This document shows positions 6,236 to 13,401 of a stretch of 15,310 nt of DNA, piece by piece. Position 1 is the first letter of the stretch. Every line of letters begins with the position of its first letter. The DNA is taken from positions 1 to 15,310 of the forward strand of contig CAZMSZ010000164.1 of NCBI GenBank assembly GCA_964569055.1, read 5' to 3'. The notes beneath the pieces were generated by a model. It searched no databases, was not told the DNA's origin, and saw only the letters and a program-made list of their open reading frames with translations. The position numbers were made by a program, and so were the translations under genes. This DNA is from JAWLGW01 sp964569055. GTDB lineage: Bacteria > Planctomycetota > J058.

Positions 6236-9200
6236 GTGGCGAAGTGGGAAGCCGACAGCCTCGTCGGCCAGACGCTGGGCCAGTTCGAGATCAAGAGCGA
6301 GCTCGGCCGGGGCGGCATGGCCGTCGTCTACAAGGGCTACCAGCCCTCGCTCGACCGCTGGGTCGCGATCAAGACGCTGCCCCGCGAGTCGGCCGCCAAC
6401 CGCGACCTCGTCAGCCGCTTCCACCGCGAGGCGGAGGCGATGGTCAGCCTCAACCACACGAACATCGTCCAGATCATCGACAAGGGCGAGGACAAGGCCT
6501 ACTACTACTTCGCCATGGAGTTCGTGGAGGGCCCCTCGCTGCGGGACCTCCTCAAGCAGGAGCAGCTCAGCGTCGAGCTCCTGTTCGACATCGCGCTCCA
6601 GATCTGCGAGGGGCTCGCCTACGCGCACAAGAAGGGGATCGTCCACCGCGACATCAAGCCGGCCAACGTGTTCTGGGAGCAGGGCACCTCGCTCGCCAAG
6701 ATCGGCGACTTCGGGATCGCGCGGCTCACGGCCAAGCCCGAGGAGATGATCACGCTCACGGCCACCAACGTGGGCATGGGCACCATGAACTACATGGCGC
6801 CCGAGCAGAAGACCGACGCCGGGAGCGTCGACCACCGCGCCGACATCTACTCCACCGGCGTGATGCTCTACGAGATGTTCACCGGCAAGCTGCCCATGGG
6901 CCGGTTCAAGCTCCCGAGCCAGCTCAACCCGACCTTGCCGCGCAAGCTCGACGAGGTGATCTCGCGCTGCCTCGAGGCCGACCCCGCCGACCGCTACGAG
7001 GGCATGGAGGCGCTGAAGGCCGACCTGCAGGCCGCGCGCGCGGCCGCCGGCAGCGGCACCCTCATGCGCTCGGTGCGCGACGCGGCGGAGCGCACGCTGA
7101 CGGCGGTCAAGGGCGGCGGCGGCGGAGGCGGCGGGGTGCGGGTCGCCGCCTGCCTGCTCGTCACACTGGGCCTCGTCGGCGGCGGCGGCGCGGCGGCCAA
7201 GGTCCTGTGGTGGGACAAGCGCACGACGGGCGGGGACGTCGCCGGGACGGGCGGCCAGACCCCGCGCGATCCGAACGGTCAGGGCGACACGCCCGACGGC
7301 GACCCGGGCACGAGCACGAGCGGGAACGGCGCGGACGACAGCGGCACGACCTCGACGAGTGGCGAGACGACGTCGGGCACGGGCGGTGAGAGCTCGGGCA
7401 CGGGCGGCGAGACGTCGGGCACGAGCGGCGAGACGACCTCGGGCACGGACGGCGAGACGACGTCGGGCACGGGCGGCGAGACGGCGTCGAGCACGGGCGG
7501 CGAGACCTCGGGCACGGGCGGCGAGACGACGTCGGGCACGGGCGGCGAGACGACCTCGGGCACGGGCGGCGAGACGACCTCGGGCACGGGCGGCGAGACG
7601 GCGCGCACGGGCGGCGAAACGACCACCGGCACGGGCGGCGAGACGAGCGCCAGCGCCGCTTCGGCGACGGACACCGCCGCGAACGGCAACGACGGCGGCG
7701 CGGCCACGAACGGCTCGGGCAGCGACGGGAGCGCGGCCGGCGCTCCGAACGACCCGCAGGACGCGCGGACGAGCGGCGGCGAGGCGCAGCCGGTCGTCAC
7801 GCGCCTGACCGACGTGGAGCGCGAGGCGCTGGCCGAGGCCCGCCTGGCGCTGCAGCGCGACCTCGCCCGCTGGCGCGATGCGGCCAACGAGTGGTCGGTG
7901 TGGGCCCGGCTCGAGCCGCGCTGGAGCGAGGCGCAGGCCGCGCTCGAGGCCGCGGCCGACCCCGAGCCCGGCTCCGCGGTGGCGCTCGAGCGGGCGCGGA
8001 CCCGCCTGCTCGAGGAGGTCGACGCGCTGCTGCGCGCCCGCGGCGAGCAGGCGGTCGCGGACGCGGTCGGGGCGCGCGGGCGGCTGCGCCAGGCGGGCCA
8101 GCAGGCCCGGAGCGAGCTGCGCGCGGCCACCCAGATCCGCGAGCTGACCCCGCGGCTCGACGCGCTCGAGGCGGTGCTCCGCAAGCTGCGCGGGGTCGAG
8201 GCCGAGACCACCCGCAAGGAGGCCGAGGCGGCCCTCGCCATGGCGCGGCTCCGGGTGGGGGACGCCGCGCTCGCGGGCGACGCGATCACGCGCTTCGACG
8301 CCGCGCTCGGGCACCTGCGCGAGGGCGCGTTCCTGCAGGCGATCGACGGGCTGAAGGCGGCCCGCGACGCCTGGCTCGCCCAGCGCGCGCCCGTCCCCAC
8401 CGGCACGCTCGAGCTCGCGATCGAACCCAACACGACCCTGGTCAGCGACATCACCCGGCGCAAGGAGGCGGACACCTTCTCCTCGATCGCCGCGGGCCCG
8501 GGCGGCATGTTCGTGGCGATCGAGCACTCCGCGCGCTCGAGCTCGAGCCTGTACCTGATCGAGCGCGCCGGGGCGGCCCTGCGGATCGTCAGCAAGCACC
8601 CCGTGCTGAGCAACGGGTTCCACGTGGCGGAGGCGGGCGTCGACCGCGACGGGAACCACAGCTACTGGGTCGGGACCCTGACCAGCCAGGGCTCGCAGAT
8701 CCAGCGCTACAGCTTCGACTCGCGCGGCGCGCCCGTGCCGCGGGCCATGCGTCCCCTCGACCTCAACGACTGGATCTTCGACATGGCGACCGGCCCCGAC
8801 GGCCGGCTCCACGTCGTGCTCCAAGACGCGGTGCTCACCTTCTTCGACGGGGTCGAGGAGGAGCGCCAGCGGCTCAGCTCCGCCTTCACCGCCGAGCGCG
8901 TGCCGCGCCGGGTGGCGGCGCTCCCGAGCGGGCTGCTGGTGAGCGGCGTCAAGGAGGGGGGCGACTGGCGCAACGAGACCTCGGGCTGGACGTGCCTGCT
9001 CCAGCCGCTGCAGCGCGGCCAGCCGAGCGAGGCCGTGGCGATCTCGGCCAACCCGCTGGCGATCACCGCGCTGGGCGACCGGATCCTGGCCGTCGACCAC
9101 CAGGGCGATCGGAACGTCTACCTGCTCGACCCCGCGATCGCCTCGGGCGAGCACCGCGCCGTGCTCGGCGACGAAGCCCAGGGGATCAAGCGCCCGCTGA

Positions 9201-9307
9201 CCGCCCTCGACGTAGTCGCCTCGGGGAGCTCGGTCTACGTGCTCGACCGCCGCCCCCAGAAGGGGTTCACCACCCGCGCCCGGGTCCTCGTGCTGGAGTG
9301 GCGCTGA
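6236..9307 (+). CDS. Transmembrane Ser/Thr kinase with repeat linker and C-terminal propeller
   Basis: Second Hanks-type Ser/Thr kinase, 1023 residues. The kinase domain (about 16-270) is complete: GRGGMA P loop, VAIK lysine 46, HRDIKPAN with D139, DFG at 158-160 and MAPEQ. An eight-Gly run precedes one membrane helix (about 301-325). Outside lies a Thr/Ser/Gly/Glu repeat linker (about 332-500), then a helical region rich in Ala, Arg and Glu (about 523-720), then a beta-rich C-terminus (about 725-1023) with repeated LYLIER, VYLLD and VYVLDRR strands, best read as a propeller related in style to the upstream gene. The GTG start follows GGGAGGGG, 15 bases after the previous stop, so it belongs to the same operon. 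The activation loop contains several Thr residues suited to autophosphorylation. Kinase call firm; propeller fold inferred. Confidence 0.93.
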   Translation: MAKWEADSLVGQTLGQFEIKSELGRGGMAVVYKGYQPSLDRWVAIKTLPRESAANRDLVSRFHREAEAMVSLNHTNIVQIIDKGEDKAYYYFAMEFVEGPSLRDLLKQEQLSVELLFDIALQICEGLAYAHKKGIVHRDIKPANVFWEQGTSLAKIGDFGIARLTAKPEEMITLTATNVGMGTMNYMAPEQKTDAGSVDHRADIYSTGVMLYEMFTGKLPMGRFKLPSQLNPTLPRKLDEVISRCLEADPADRYEGMEALKADLQAARAAAGSGTLMRSVRDAAERTLTAVKGGGGGGGGVRVAACLLVTLGLVGGGGAAAKVLWWDKRTTGGDVAGTGGQTPRDPNGQGDTPDGDPGTSTSGNGADDSGTTSTSGETTSGTGGESSGTGGETSGTSGETTSGTDGETTSGTGGETASSTGGETSGTGGETTSGTGGETTSGTGGETTSGTGGETARTGGETTTGTGGETSASAASATDTAANGNDGGAATNGSGSDGSAAGAPNDPQDARTSGGEAQPVVTRLTDVEREALAEARLALQRDLARWRDAANEWSVWARLEPRWSEAQAALEAAADPEPGSAVALERARTRLLEEVDALLRARGEQAVADAVGARGRLRQAGQQARSELRAATQIRELTPRLDALEAVLRKLRGVEAETTRKEAEAALAMARLRVGDAALAGDAITRFDAALGHLREGAFLQAIDGLKAARDAWLAQRAPVPTGTLELAIEPNTTLVSDITRRKEADTFSSIAAGPGGMFVAIEHSARSSSSLYLIERAGAALRIVSKHPVLSNGFHVAEAGVDRDGNHSYWVGTLTSQGSQIQRYSFDSRGAPVPRAMRPLDLNDWIFDMATGPDGRLHVVLQDAVLTFFDGVEEERQRLSSAFTAERVPRRVAALPSGLLVSGVKEGGDWRNETSGWTCLLQPLQRGQPSEAVAISANPLAITALGDRILAVDHQGDRNVYLLDPAIASGEHRAVLGDEAQGIKRPLTALDVVASGSSVYVLDRRPQKGFTTRARVLVLEWR
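7358..7645 (+). repeat. 21/24-bp in-frame tandem repeat (GGETTSGT) in kinase 2
   Basis: Twelve consecutive units of 24 or 21 bp encode GGETTSGT or GGETSGT variants, followed by a partial unit. All lengths are multiples of three, so the frame survives unit gain or loss. Two adjacent units (GGCGGCGAGACGACCTCGGGCACG) are identical, which points to recent slippage or unequal recombination. The array encodes the spacer between the membrane helix and the helical exterior. It is the clearest candidate in the window for length variation between strains. Confidence 0.92.
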
Positions 9308-9323
9308 GCGCGACGGCTCAGCG
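9302..9323 (+). terminator. Hairpin spanning the kinase 2 stop codon
   Basis: CGCTGAGC (9302-9309) pairs perfectly with GCTCAGCG (9316-9323) around a 6-base loop, and the TGA stop lies inside the left arm. It is at the end of the three-gene operon, with no further plus-strand gene for about 220 bases, so it may end or protect the transcript. No T run follows (AATCTG), so intrinsic termination is doubtful. Confidence 0.35.
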
Positions 9324-9419
9324 AATCTGCAGCGGCCAGCCCTCGGGCAGCTTGCGCGCCGTGCGAAACGACCCCACCATGACGCGACCGCGCCCGAGCG
9401 GGAGGGCGCTGCCTGAGGG
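9318..9419 (-). pseudogene. Possible short C-terminal gene remnant or micro-ORF
   Basis: A minus-strand open stretch of 33 codons runs between an in-frame stop at 9422-9420 and TGA at 9320-9318. It contains an ATG at 9380 that would give 20 residues ending RKLPEGWPLQIR. The composition (Trp, Phe, Lys, Glu, mixed polar) looks more protein-like than most GC-rich shadow frames. There is no ribosome binding site before the ATG, so a decayed 3' end of a gene is at least as likely as a translated micropeptide. It ends convergent with kinase 2. Chance remains quite possible. Confidence 0.2.
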
Positions 9420-9453
9420 CTAACCTACACTTAGGCGGGGGGTTCGGCGGACC

Positions 9454-9473
9454 TCCCCCGAGTGGGCGGGGGA
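9454..9473. repeat. 7-bp GC hairpin upstream of the ConA-like gene
   Basis: TCCCCCG (9454-9460) pairs with CGGGGGA (9467-9473) around a 6-base loop. It lies 57 bases before the ATG at 9530 in the 222-base gap between operons, and no T run follows on either strand. It could sit in the 5' leader of the second operon. I see no convincing promoter in this gap. Confidence 0.35.
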
Positions 9474-9529
9474 ACACCCTGGAATCGCAGCGCTCGAGTT
9501 GCCACTCTCGCCTCCGGCGGGGGGGGACG

Positions 9530-10369
9530 ATGGCTCGCGATGGTGTGGGGCGGCGCGCCGCTCTCGGTCTCGGTGCTGCGCCGCGCCGCGGAGCCCGCAC
9601 GCTCGTGCCCGCCGCGCTGCTCGCGCTCGCGACGAGCTCGTTCCTGGCGGGCCAGGCGACCGGCGACGAGGGTGCGGCCGCGGAGGACCCCGTCGCCGAG
9701 GCCGACGGCGACGACGAGGCGCTGCTTGCCGACGACTTCGCGGCCGCGCTGGACGACGAGCGCTGGGAGCAGCTGCGAATCCACGACGCCCGCCAGGACC
9801 GGATCGCGACCGATGACGGCGAGTTGGTGCTCGCCATCGATACACGTGGAACCGACGACGCCACGGTCAAGCTCCGCGGGCTCCGCTCCAAGGAGGTCTT
9901 CGAAGTCCCGGCCGACGATCCACCGCTCCGGCTCGAGGTCACCTGCGACTGGACCGCTCAGCGGAACGGCTGCTACTTGTCCATGGGCGTCGCCCTCGTC
10001 GCGGCCGAAGAGGACGCCGGACCCCACGCCGCCGAGGACGCCCTCGGCTTCGAGCTGATCGGCGTCCCTCCCGGCCGCAAGGCGCGCCCCTTCCTCTGGC
10101 AGCGGCGCGCCGGGGCCCTCTCTCCGCTCTACACCGAAGGCTGGCCGCAGGAACGTCGCGAGGAGCGGATCGGACGCGAGTTCGGGCGTGTCACGCTCGT
10201 GCTCGAGGTCGGCCGTGCGCGCGTCGCCCTTTACGAAGGGGGCGAGCTGCTGCACGAGGGCGAGGCCGTGCTGCCCTCACGAGCGCGGCTCGTCCTGTTC
10301 GTGACCAGTCACAGCAACTACCCCGAGCGCGCCGTGCGCTTCGAAGACGTCCGCCTGACGAGGGGCTGA
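9530..10369 (+). CDS. Exported ConA-like (LamG/DUF1080-type) domain protein
   Basis: A 279-residue protein of unknown function. The N-terminus is long and Arg-rich, followed by a hydrophobic stretch (about 27-41, VPAALLALATSSFLAG) that serves as a signal peptide or anchor. An acidic Ala/Asp/Glu spacer follows (about 45-65). Residues about 66-279 look like a concanavalin A-like beta sandwich: an opening DDF...W motif, repeated short strands such as GELVLAID and RLEVTCDW, and a closing strand with RAVRFEDVRL, as in LamG and DUF1080 proteins. These often bind or cleave glycans, but no catalytic residues can be named here. The start ATG follows a run of eight Gs. The stop is only three bases before the permease start, so the two are probably co-transcribed. 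Confidence 0.7.
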   Translation: MARDGVGRRAALGLGAAPRRGARTLVPAALLALATSSFLAGQATGDEGAAAEDPVAEADGDDEALLADDFAAALDDERWEQLRIHDARQDRIATDDGELVLAIDTRGTDDATVKLRGLRSKEVFEVPADDPPLRLEVTCDWTAQRNGCYLSMGVALVAAEEDAGPHAAEDALGFELIGVPPGRKARPFLWQRRAGALSPLYTEGWPQERREERIGREFGRVTLVLEVGRARVALYEGGELLHEGEAVLPSRARLVLFVTSHSNYPERAVRFEDVRLTRG

Positions 10370-10372
10370 GCG

Positions 10373-11497
10373 GTGGCGACCCTCGAGCTGTTCGGAGTCG
10401 GCCTGTTCGCGGCGCTCGCCCAGGCCGCGCCGTACGTCGTGATCGGATACTTGATCGCCGCCTTGATCCGGGAGTTCGTCGCGATCGAGACCCTGACCGA
10501 CAAGTTCGGGGCGGCGGGTGTGGGGCCGGTGGCGCGAGCCGTCTCCGCGGGCGCGCTGCTGCCCATCTGCTCGTGCGGTGTGATCCCGCTCGGGGTGGGG
10601 TTGGTCCGCGGCGGGGCGGCGATCGGGACCACCCTGGCCTTCATGTTCAGCGCGCCCGCGATCTCGCCCGTGGCGGTCATCCTCGCCTGGAACGTCCTCG
10701 GACCCACGCTCACCTCGGCGTACGTCGTCGCGGTCCTCCTCGGCTCGCTGCTGCTCGGCCTCGGCGCCAACCGCGTGTTCGGCGGGCCGGCGATCGCCTC
10801 CGCCGCGCCGCCGGTTCCGGAGCGGCCCGGCCTGGCCGCGCGGATCCGCTCGGCCCTGCGCTGGGCGTTCTGGGACCTCGGGAGCGACGTCAGCGTCGAC
10901 CTGCTGCTCGGGCTCGCGATCGCGGCGGCCCTGCTGGCCTTCGTCCCGCCGGGCTGGATCGCGGCCTGGCTCGGGCGCCCGGGGCTGCTCTCGCTCCTGC
11001 TGGCGATCGCCCTCGCGGTCCCGACGTACACCTGCACCGTTCCGTCGATCCCCGTGGTCCGGACCCTCCTCCTCCTGGGAGTCAGCCCAGGAGCCGCCCT
11101 CGCCCTGCTGATCGCCGGCCCCGCCACCAACCTCGGCGAGATCAACGTGATCCGGGCGCAGCTCGGCGCGCGCGCCGCCGCGCTGTACGTGGGCGCGATC
11201 GTGGTGACCGCGCTCGGCGCCGGTCTGGTGGTCGATCGCGTGGTGTTCGTGGGCTACCAGTACCAGGCGGTCGAGATCGCCGGTCAGCTCGTCATCAACT
11301 CTTGCTGCGTCCCCGCGCCGTTCGCCCCCGGGAGCGCCCGCCCCGACCTCGCGGCGGTGCTGGCGCAGGTCCCGGCGTGGCACGTCCCGTTCATCGGGCT
11401 GCTGATCCTGACGCTCGGGTGCGGGCTCGCGCGCCGCGCCCACGCGCGACTCGCGGCCAGCGCGCCCCCGCTCGCCGCGGAAGGGCCGCCCGCATGA
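10373..11497 (+). CDS. YraQ/SO_0444-type permease, putative metal efflux
   Basis: A polytopic inner-membrane protein of 374 residues with roughly eight to ten hydrophobic helices. It carries the hallmarks of the YraQ/DUF318 permease family: ALLPICSCGVIPL (residues 62-72, Cys66 and Cys68), FMFSAPAISPVA (90-101), VPTYTCTVPSIPV (216-228, Cys221) and AGPATN (248-253). A Cys-Cys pair lies at 311-312. Relatives include the SO_0444 copper/zinc efflux group and ArsP-type permeases, and the paired cysteines suit soft-metal or metalloid binding. The substrate is not determined. The GTG start has GAGGGG upstream and lies three bases after the ConA-like gene; the stop overlaps the next start as ATGA. The operon also encodes a Cys-containing anchored protein, which strengthens a metal-handling reading. 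Confidence 0.85.
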   Translation: MATLELFGVGLFAALAQAAPYVVIGYLIAALIREFVAIETLTDKFGAAGVGPVARAVSAGALLPICSCGVIPLGVGLVRGGAAIGTTLAFMFSAPAISPVAVILAWNVLGPTLTSAYVVAVLLGSLLLGLGANRVFGGPAIASAAPPVPERPGLAARIRSALRWAFWDLGSDVSVDLLLGLAIAAALLAFVPPGWIAAWLGRPGLLSLLLAIALAVPTYTCTVPSIPVVRTLLLLGVSPGAALALLIAGPATNLGEINVIRAQLGARAAALYVGAIVVTALGAGLVVDRVVFVGYQYQAVEIAGQLVINSCCVPAPFAPGSARPDLAAVLAQVPAWHVPFIGLLILTLGCGLARRAHARLAASAPPLAAEGPPA

Positions 11498-12120
11498 GCT
11501 TCGAGGGCGGGGGCCTCCGAAGCGCGAAGGAGCGCGCGGGCGTCGGCGTCGCCGGCGTGATCGCGCTGCTCGGCGCCGTCGGCGCCGCGAACGTGGCGAG
11601 CTACCGCGCGACGTTCGCGCCCGAGCAACTCACGGTCCTGCAGACGGAGGACGACGTGCACCCGCCGCCGGCCGGGGTCGCCACGCTGCGGTGGACGGAG
11701 CTCGCACAGACCCGCCGCGGCCCCGCCGGGGAGCCTCGATTCGCCCCGGGTGTGGTCGCGCTCGCTGGGCGTCAGGTGGAGGTGAGCGGCTTCGCGTTCC
11801 TGGTCAAGAGCGGCATCGAGCGCGGCGAGGTCCTCCAGCTCGTGGTCATGCCGCCGACCCTCGCCACCTGCTGCGGTCCGACCTGCACGCCGGCGCTGGA
11901 GAAGATCGTCTACATCGACTGCAGCGAGGCGCCGCTCCCGCGGACCTTGTGGAGCCAGGCTGGGCTCTATGCCCGGGTGGTGGGCACGCTCGCGCTCGCC
12001 GACTCCTCTTCGCTGGGCTGCTTGTTCACTCTGCGAGGGGCTCGCGCCCGCTTGTACGAGGTCGACGGCGACGGCCAGCGGGCAAAGCTGGTGTTCGACG
12101 CCAGCCAGGAGCAGCCGTGA
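11494..12120 (+). CDS. Membrane-anchored Cys-containing protein, DUF3299-like
   Basis: A 208-residue protein starting at an ATG that overlaps the permease stop (ATGA), a sign of translational coupling. The alternative reading to a far-upstream start in this frame crosses the permease gene and is an artefact. Residues about 16-38 form one membrane helix (VGVAGVIALLGAVGAANVA), so the rest probably faces the periplasm. The body contains LAGRQVEVSGF, then a Cys cluster (Cys126, 127 and 131, CCGPTC), then KIVYIDC with Cys143, then a VVGTL strand and another Cys near 178. This order of motifs resembles DUF3299 proteins, which often sit near metal-transport genes. The cysteines could bind metal and hand it to or from the permease. 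Family assignment is tentative and no enzymatic activity is visible. Confidence 0.72.
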   Translation: MSFEGGGLRSAKERAGVGVAGVIALLGAVGAANVASYRATFAPEQLTVLQTEDDVHPPPAGVATLRWTELAQTRRGPAGEPRFAPGVVALAGRQVEVSGFAFLVKSGIERGEVLQLVVMPPTLATCCGPTCTPALEKIVYIDCSEAPLPRTLWSQAGLYARVVGTLALADSSSLGCLFTLRGARARLYEVDGDGQRAKLVFDASQEQP

Positions 12121-12131
12121 AGCGAGGCTGC
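12111..12131 (+). terminator. Weak hairpin spanning the end of the permease operon
   Basis: GCAGCC (12111-12116) pairs with GGCTGC (12126-12131) around a 9-base loop holding the TGA stop. The only T-rich bases are GTTTA about 12 bases later (12144-12148). This may be a weak terminator or chance pairing. Confidence 0.2.
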
Positions 12132-12252
12132 AGCTGCGAAAGAGTTTACAGACACTGGTGGAAGTCCGTCGTCGACGTGGCTAGTCTCACGAAGCCCGAG
12201 GAAGAGCGCGCCGTCGGCGCTCAACTCGAGGTGTCGGAAGCGGGGGGACGAA

Positions 12253-13401
12253 ATGGGTGAAGTCAACGAGGCCCGCGCGCGTGGCGCGCGAGGGGCCTTC
12301 GTCGTGATCGGCCTGGCGGGCGTGCTCGGTGCGGTCGCCTGGGCAGCCCTCCGTGGGCCTTCCGATCCGGTCGAGACGGGGCCTGCGCTGCGCGTCGGCG
12401 CCCTCGTCGGCGAGCTGACCGACGACGACCGCGCGGTCCGCGCCGGGCTGGAGCTCGCCCTCGCTCAGCTCAACGCGACGCGCGGCGACCAGCTCCTGGT
12501 GGAGCTCGTCATCAAGGACCCCGGCGGGAGCGCCCAGACCGCGGCGCAGCACCTCGAGGCGCTGCAGCGCGAGGGCGTCACGCTCGTGGCCGACATCGTC
12601 GCCGAGGACTGGGTCGAGGCGTGCGAGCTGACGCTTCGCCAGCACGAGGAGCTGATCGCAGCCACCAGCAACCCGGCGCCGTCCCTCCTTCACGTCGGGG
12701 GCGCTCGCCTGACGAAGATCGCCCCCGCGCCGAGCGCCGAGGGCGACGCGCTCGGCCGCTGGGCGCACGAGCTCCAGCCCCAGACGCCGCTCGTGCTCCA
12801 CGCGCCGGGCCCCGTGGGCCAGGCGCGACGCGACGCGTTCGGGCGCGCCTGGGGCAGCCTGAGCGACTCGCTCGTGCTCGAGGTGACCGACGTCGAGGCC
12901 CAGCGCGCCTGGCTGCTCGAGCGCGTGCGCACGCTCCAGCCCGACCTCCTCGCGATCCTGTTGCCGGCCGCCTCGGCCGAGGGGGTCCTGGCGGCGCTCG
13001 GCGACGCGCTCCCGGCGCACGTCCTCCTGGCCGAGCAGGTACGGGTGCCCGAGGCCGCGCGCGCGCTGGCGCCGCGGCTGCGCTTCGTCACGTGCGAGGC
13101 CGACGCCGCCCCAGGGCTGGCCGCCTTCCGCGCGCGCTGGAGCGAGGCGGGCCACTCGGGTGAGCCTCCGCTGCGCGCGCTCCTCGCCCACGACGCCCTG
13201 CAGGTGCTCGTGCGCGCCGCGTGGGTCGCGGGCGGCGAGCCTCGCCGGACGCTCGCCACGCTCGTCGACACCTCGTACGAGGGTGCGAGCGGGCACGTCT
13301 CCTTCGAGCATGAAGGCGCGCGGGCACCGATCCGGTCTCGGCGCATGACCTACACGCGTGAAGGGGTCGCCGTGCCGGTGAGCCAGGAGGGCGGCGTGTG
13401 A
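12253..13401 (+). CDS. Membrane-anchored LivJ-type periplasmic binding protein
   Basis: A 382-residue substrate-binding protein of the type I periplasmic-binding fold (Leu/Ile/Val-binding, LivJ group). Residues about 14-34 are one hydrophobic helix (FVVIGLAGVLGAVAWAAL) without a lipobox or clear cleavage site, so it is probably membrane-tethered. The binding domain (about 46-375) opens with LRVGALVGELTDDDRAVRAG, followed by LELALAQLNA, an IKDPGGSAQTAAQ segment and LIAATSNPAP, which match the usual two-lobe pattern (ligand pocket near the first lobe loops). No ABC permease or ATPase gene lies nearby, so a receptor or scavenging role is possible. The ATG follows GGGGGGACGA. The 132-base gap upstream has no convincing promoter. 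The stop overlaps the next start by four bases (GTGA). Confidence 0.8.
   Translation: MGEVNEARARGARGAFVVIGLAGVLGAVAWAALRGPSDPVETGPALRVGALVGELTDDDRAVRAGLELALAQLNATRGDQLLVELVIKDPGGSAQTAAQHLEALQREGVTLVADIVAEDWVEACELTLRQHEELIAATSNPAPSLLHVGGARLTKIAPAPSAEGDALGRWAHELQPQTPLVLHAPGPVGQARRDAFGRAWGSLSDSLVLEVTDVEAQRAWLLERVRTLQPDLLAILLPAASAEGVLAALGDALPAHVLLAEQVRVPEAARALAPRLRFVTCEADAAPGLAAFRARWSEAGHSGEPPLRALLAHDALQVLVRAAWVAGGEPRRTLATLVDTSYEGASGHVSFEHEGARAPIRSRRMTYTREGVAVPVSQEGGV
13385..13390 (+). promoter_or_regulatory. Ribosome binding site deciding the surface-protein start
   Basis: AGGAGG, a full Shine-Dalgarno core, lies seven bases before GTG 13398. It is the strongest ribosome site in the window and fixes the start of the downstream gene, even though it lies inside the previous coding region. 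Confidence 0.75.

Noticed and set aside
7358..7645. Regular repeat array considered as a CRISPR
   Set aside because: Units are contiguous without spacers, lengths are multiples of three, and the array lies within a coding frame.
7279..8613. A minus-strand open frame rich in SPPVPEVV repeats
   Set aside because: The repeat is the reverse reading of the GGETTSGT array in kinase 2, so it is not an independent gene.
3605..9154. A minus-strand open frame of 1849 codons opposite the whole kinase-propeller-kinase operon
   Set aside because: It is a shadow: with G/C at nearly every third position, stops are rare in one antisense frame. The predicted protein is Arg/Ala/Leu-rich with no domain, and the plus-strand genes have clear kinase and NHL motifs.
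9424..9435. Short inverted repeat CCTA-CACT-TAGG as an operator
   Set aside because: Arms are only four bases and no regulator gene or second copy is nearby, so chance is the simplest reading.
10573..11493. N-terminal extension of the Cys-cluster protein inside the permease gene
   Set aside because: The frame is open upstream but its translation is Arg-rich shadow. The true start is ATG 11494, overlapping the permease stop.
12121..12252. Promoter search in the gap before the LivJ-like gene
   Set aside because: TTTACA at 12145 and TAGTCT at 12182 are about 31 bases apart, so they do not form a credible sigma-70 pair; no other promoter is convincing.
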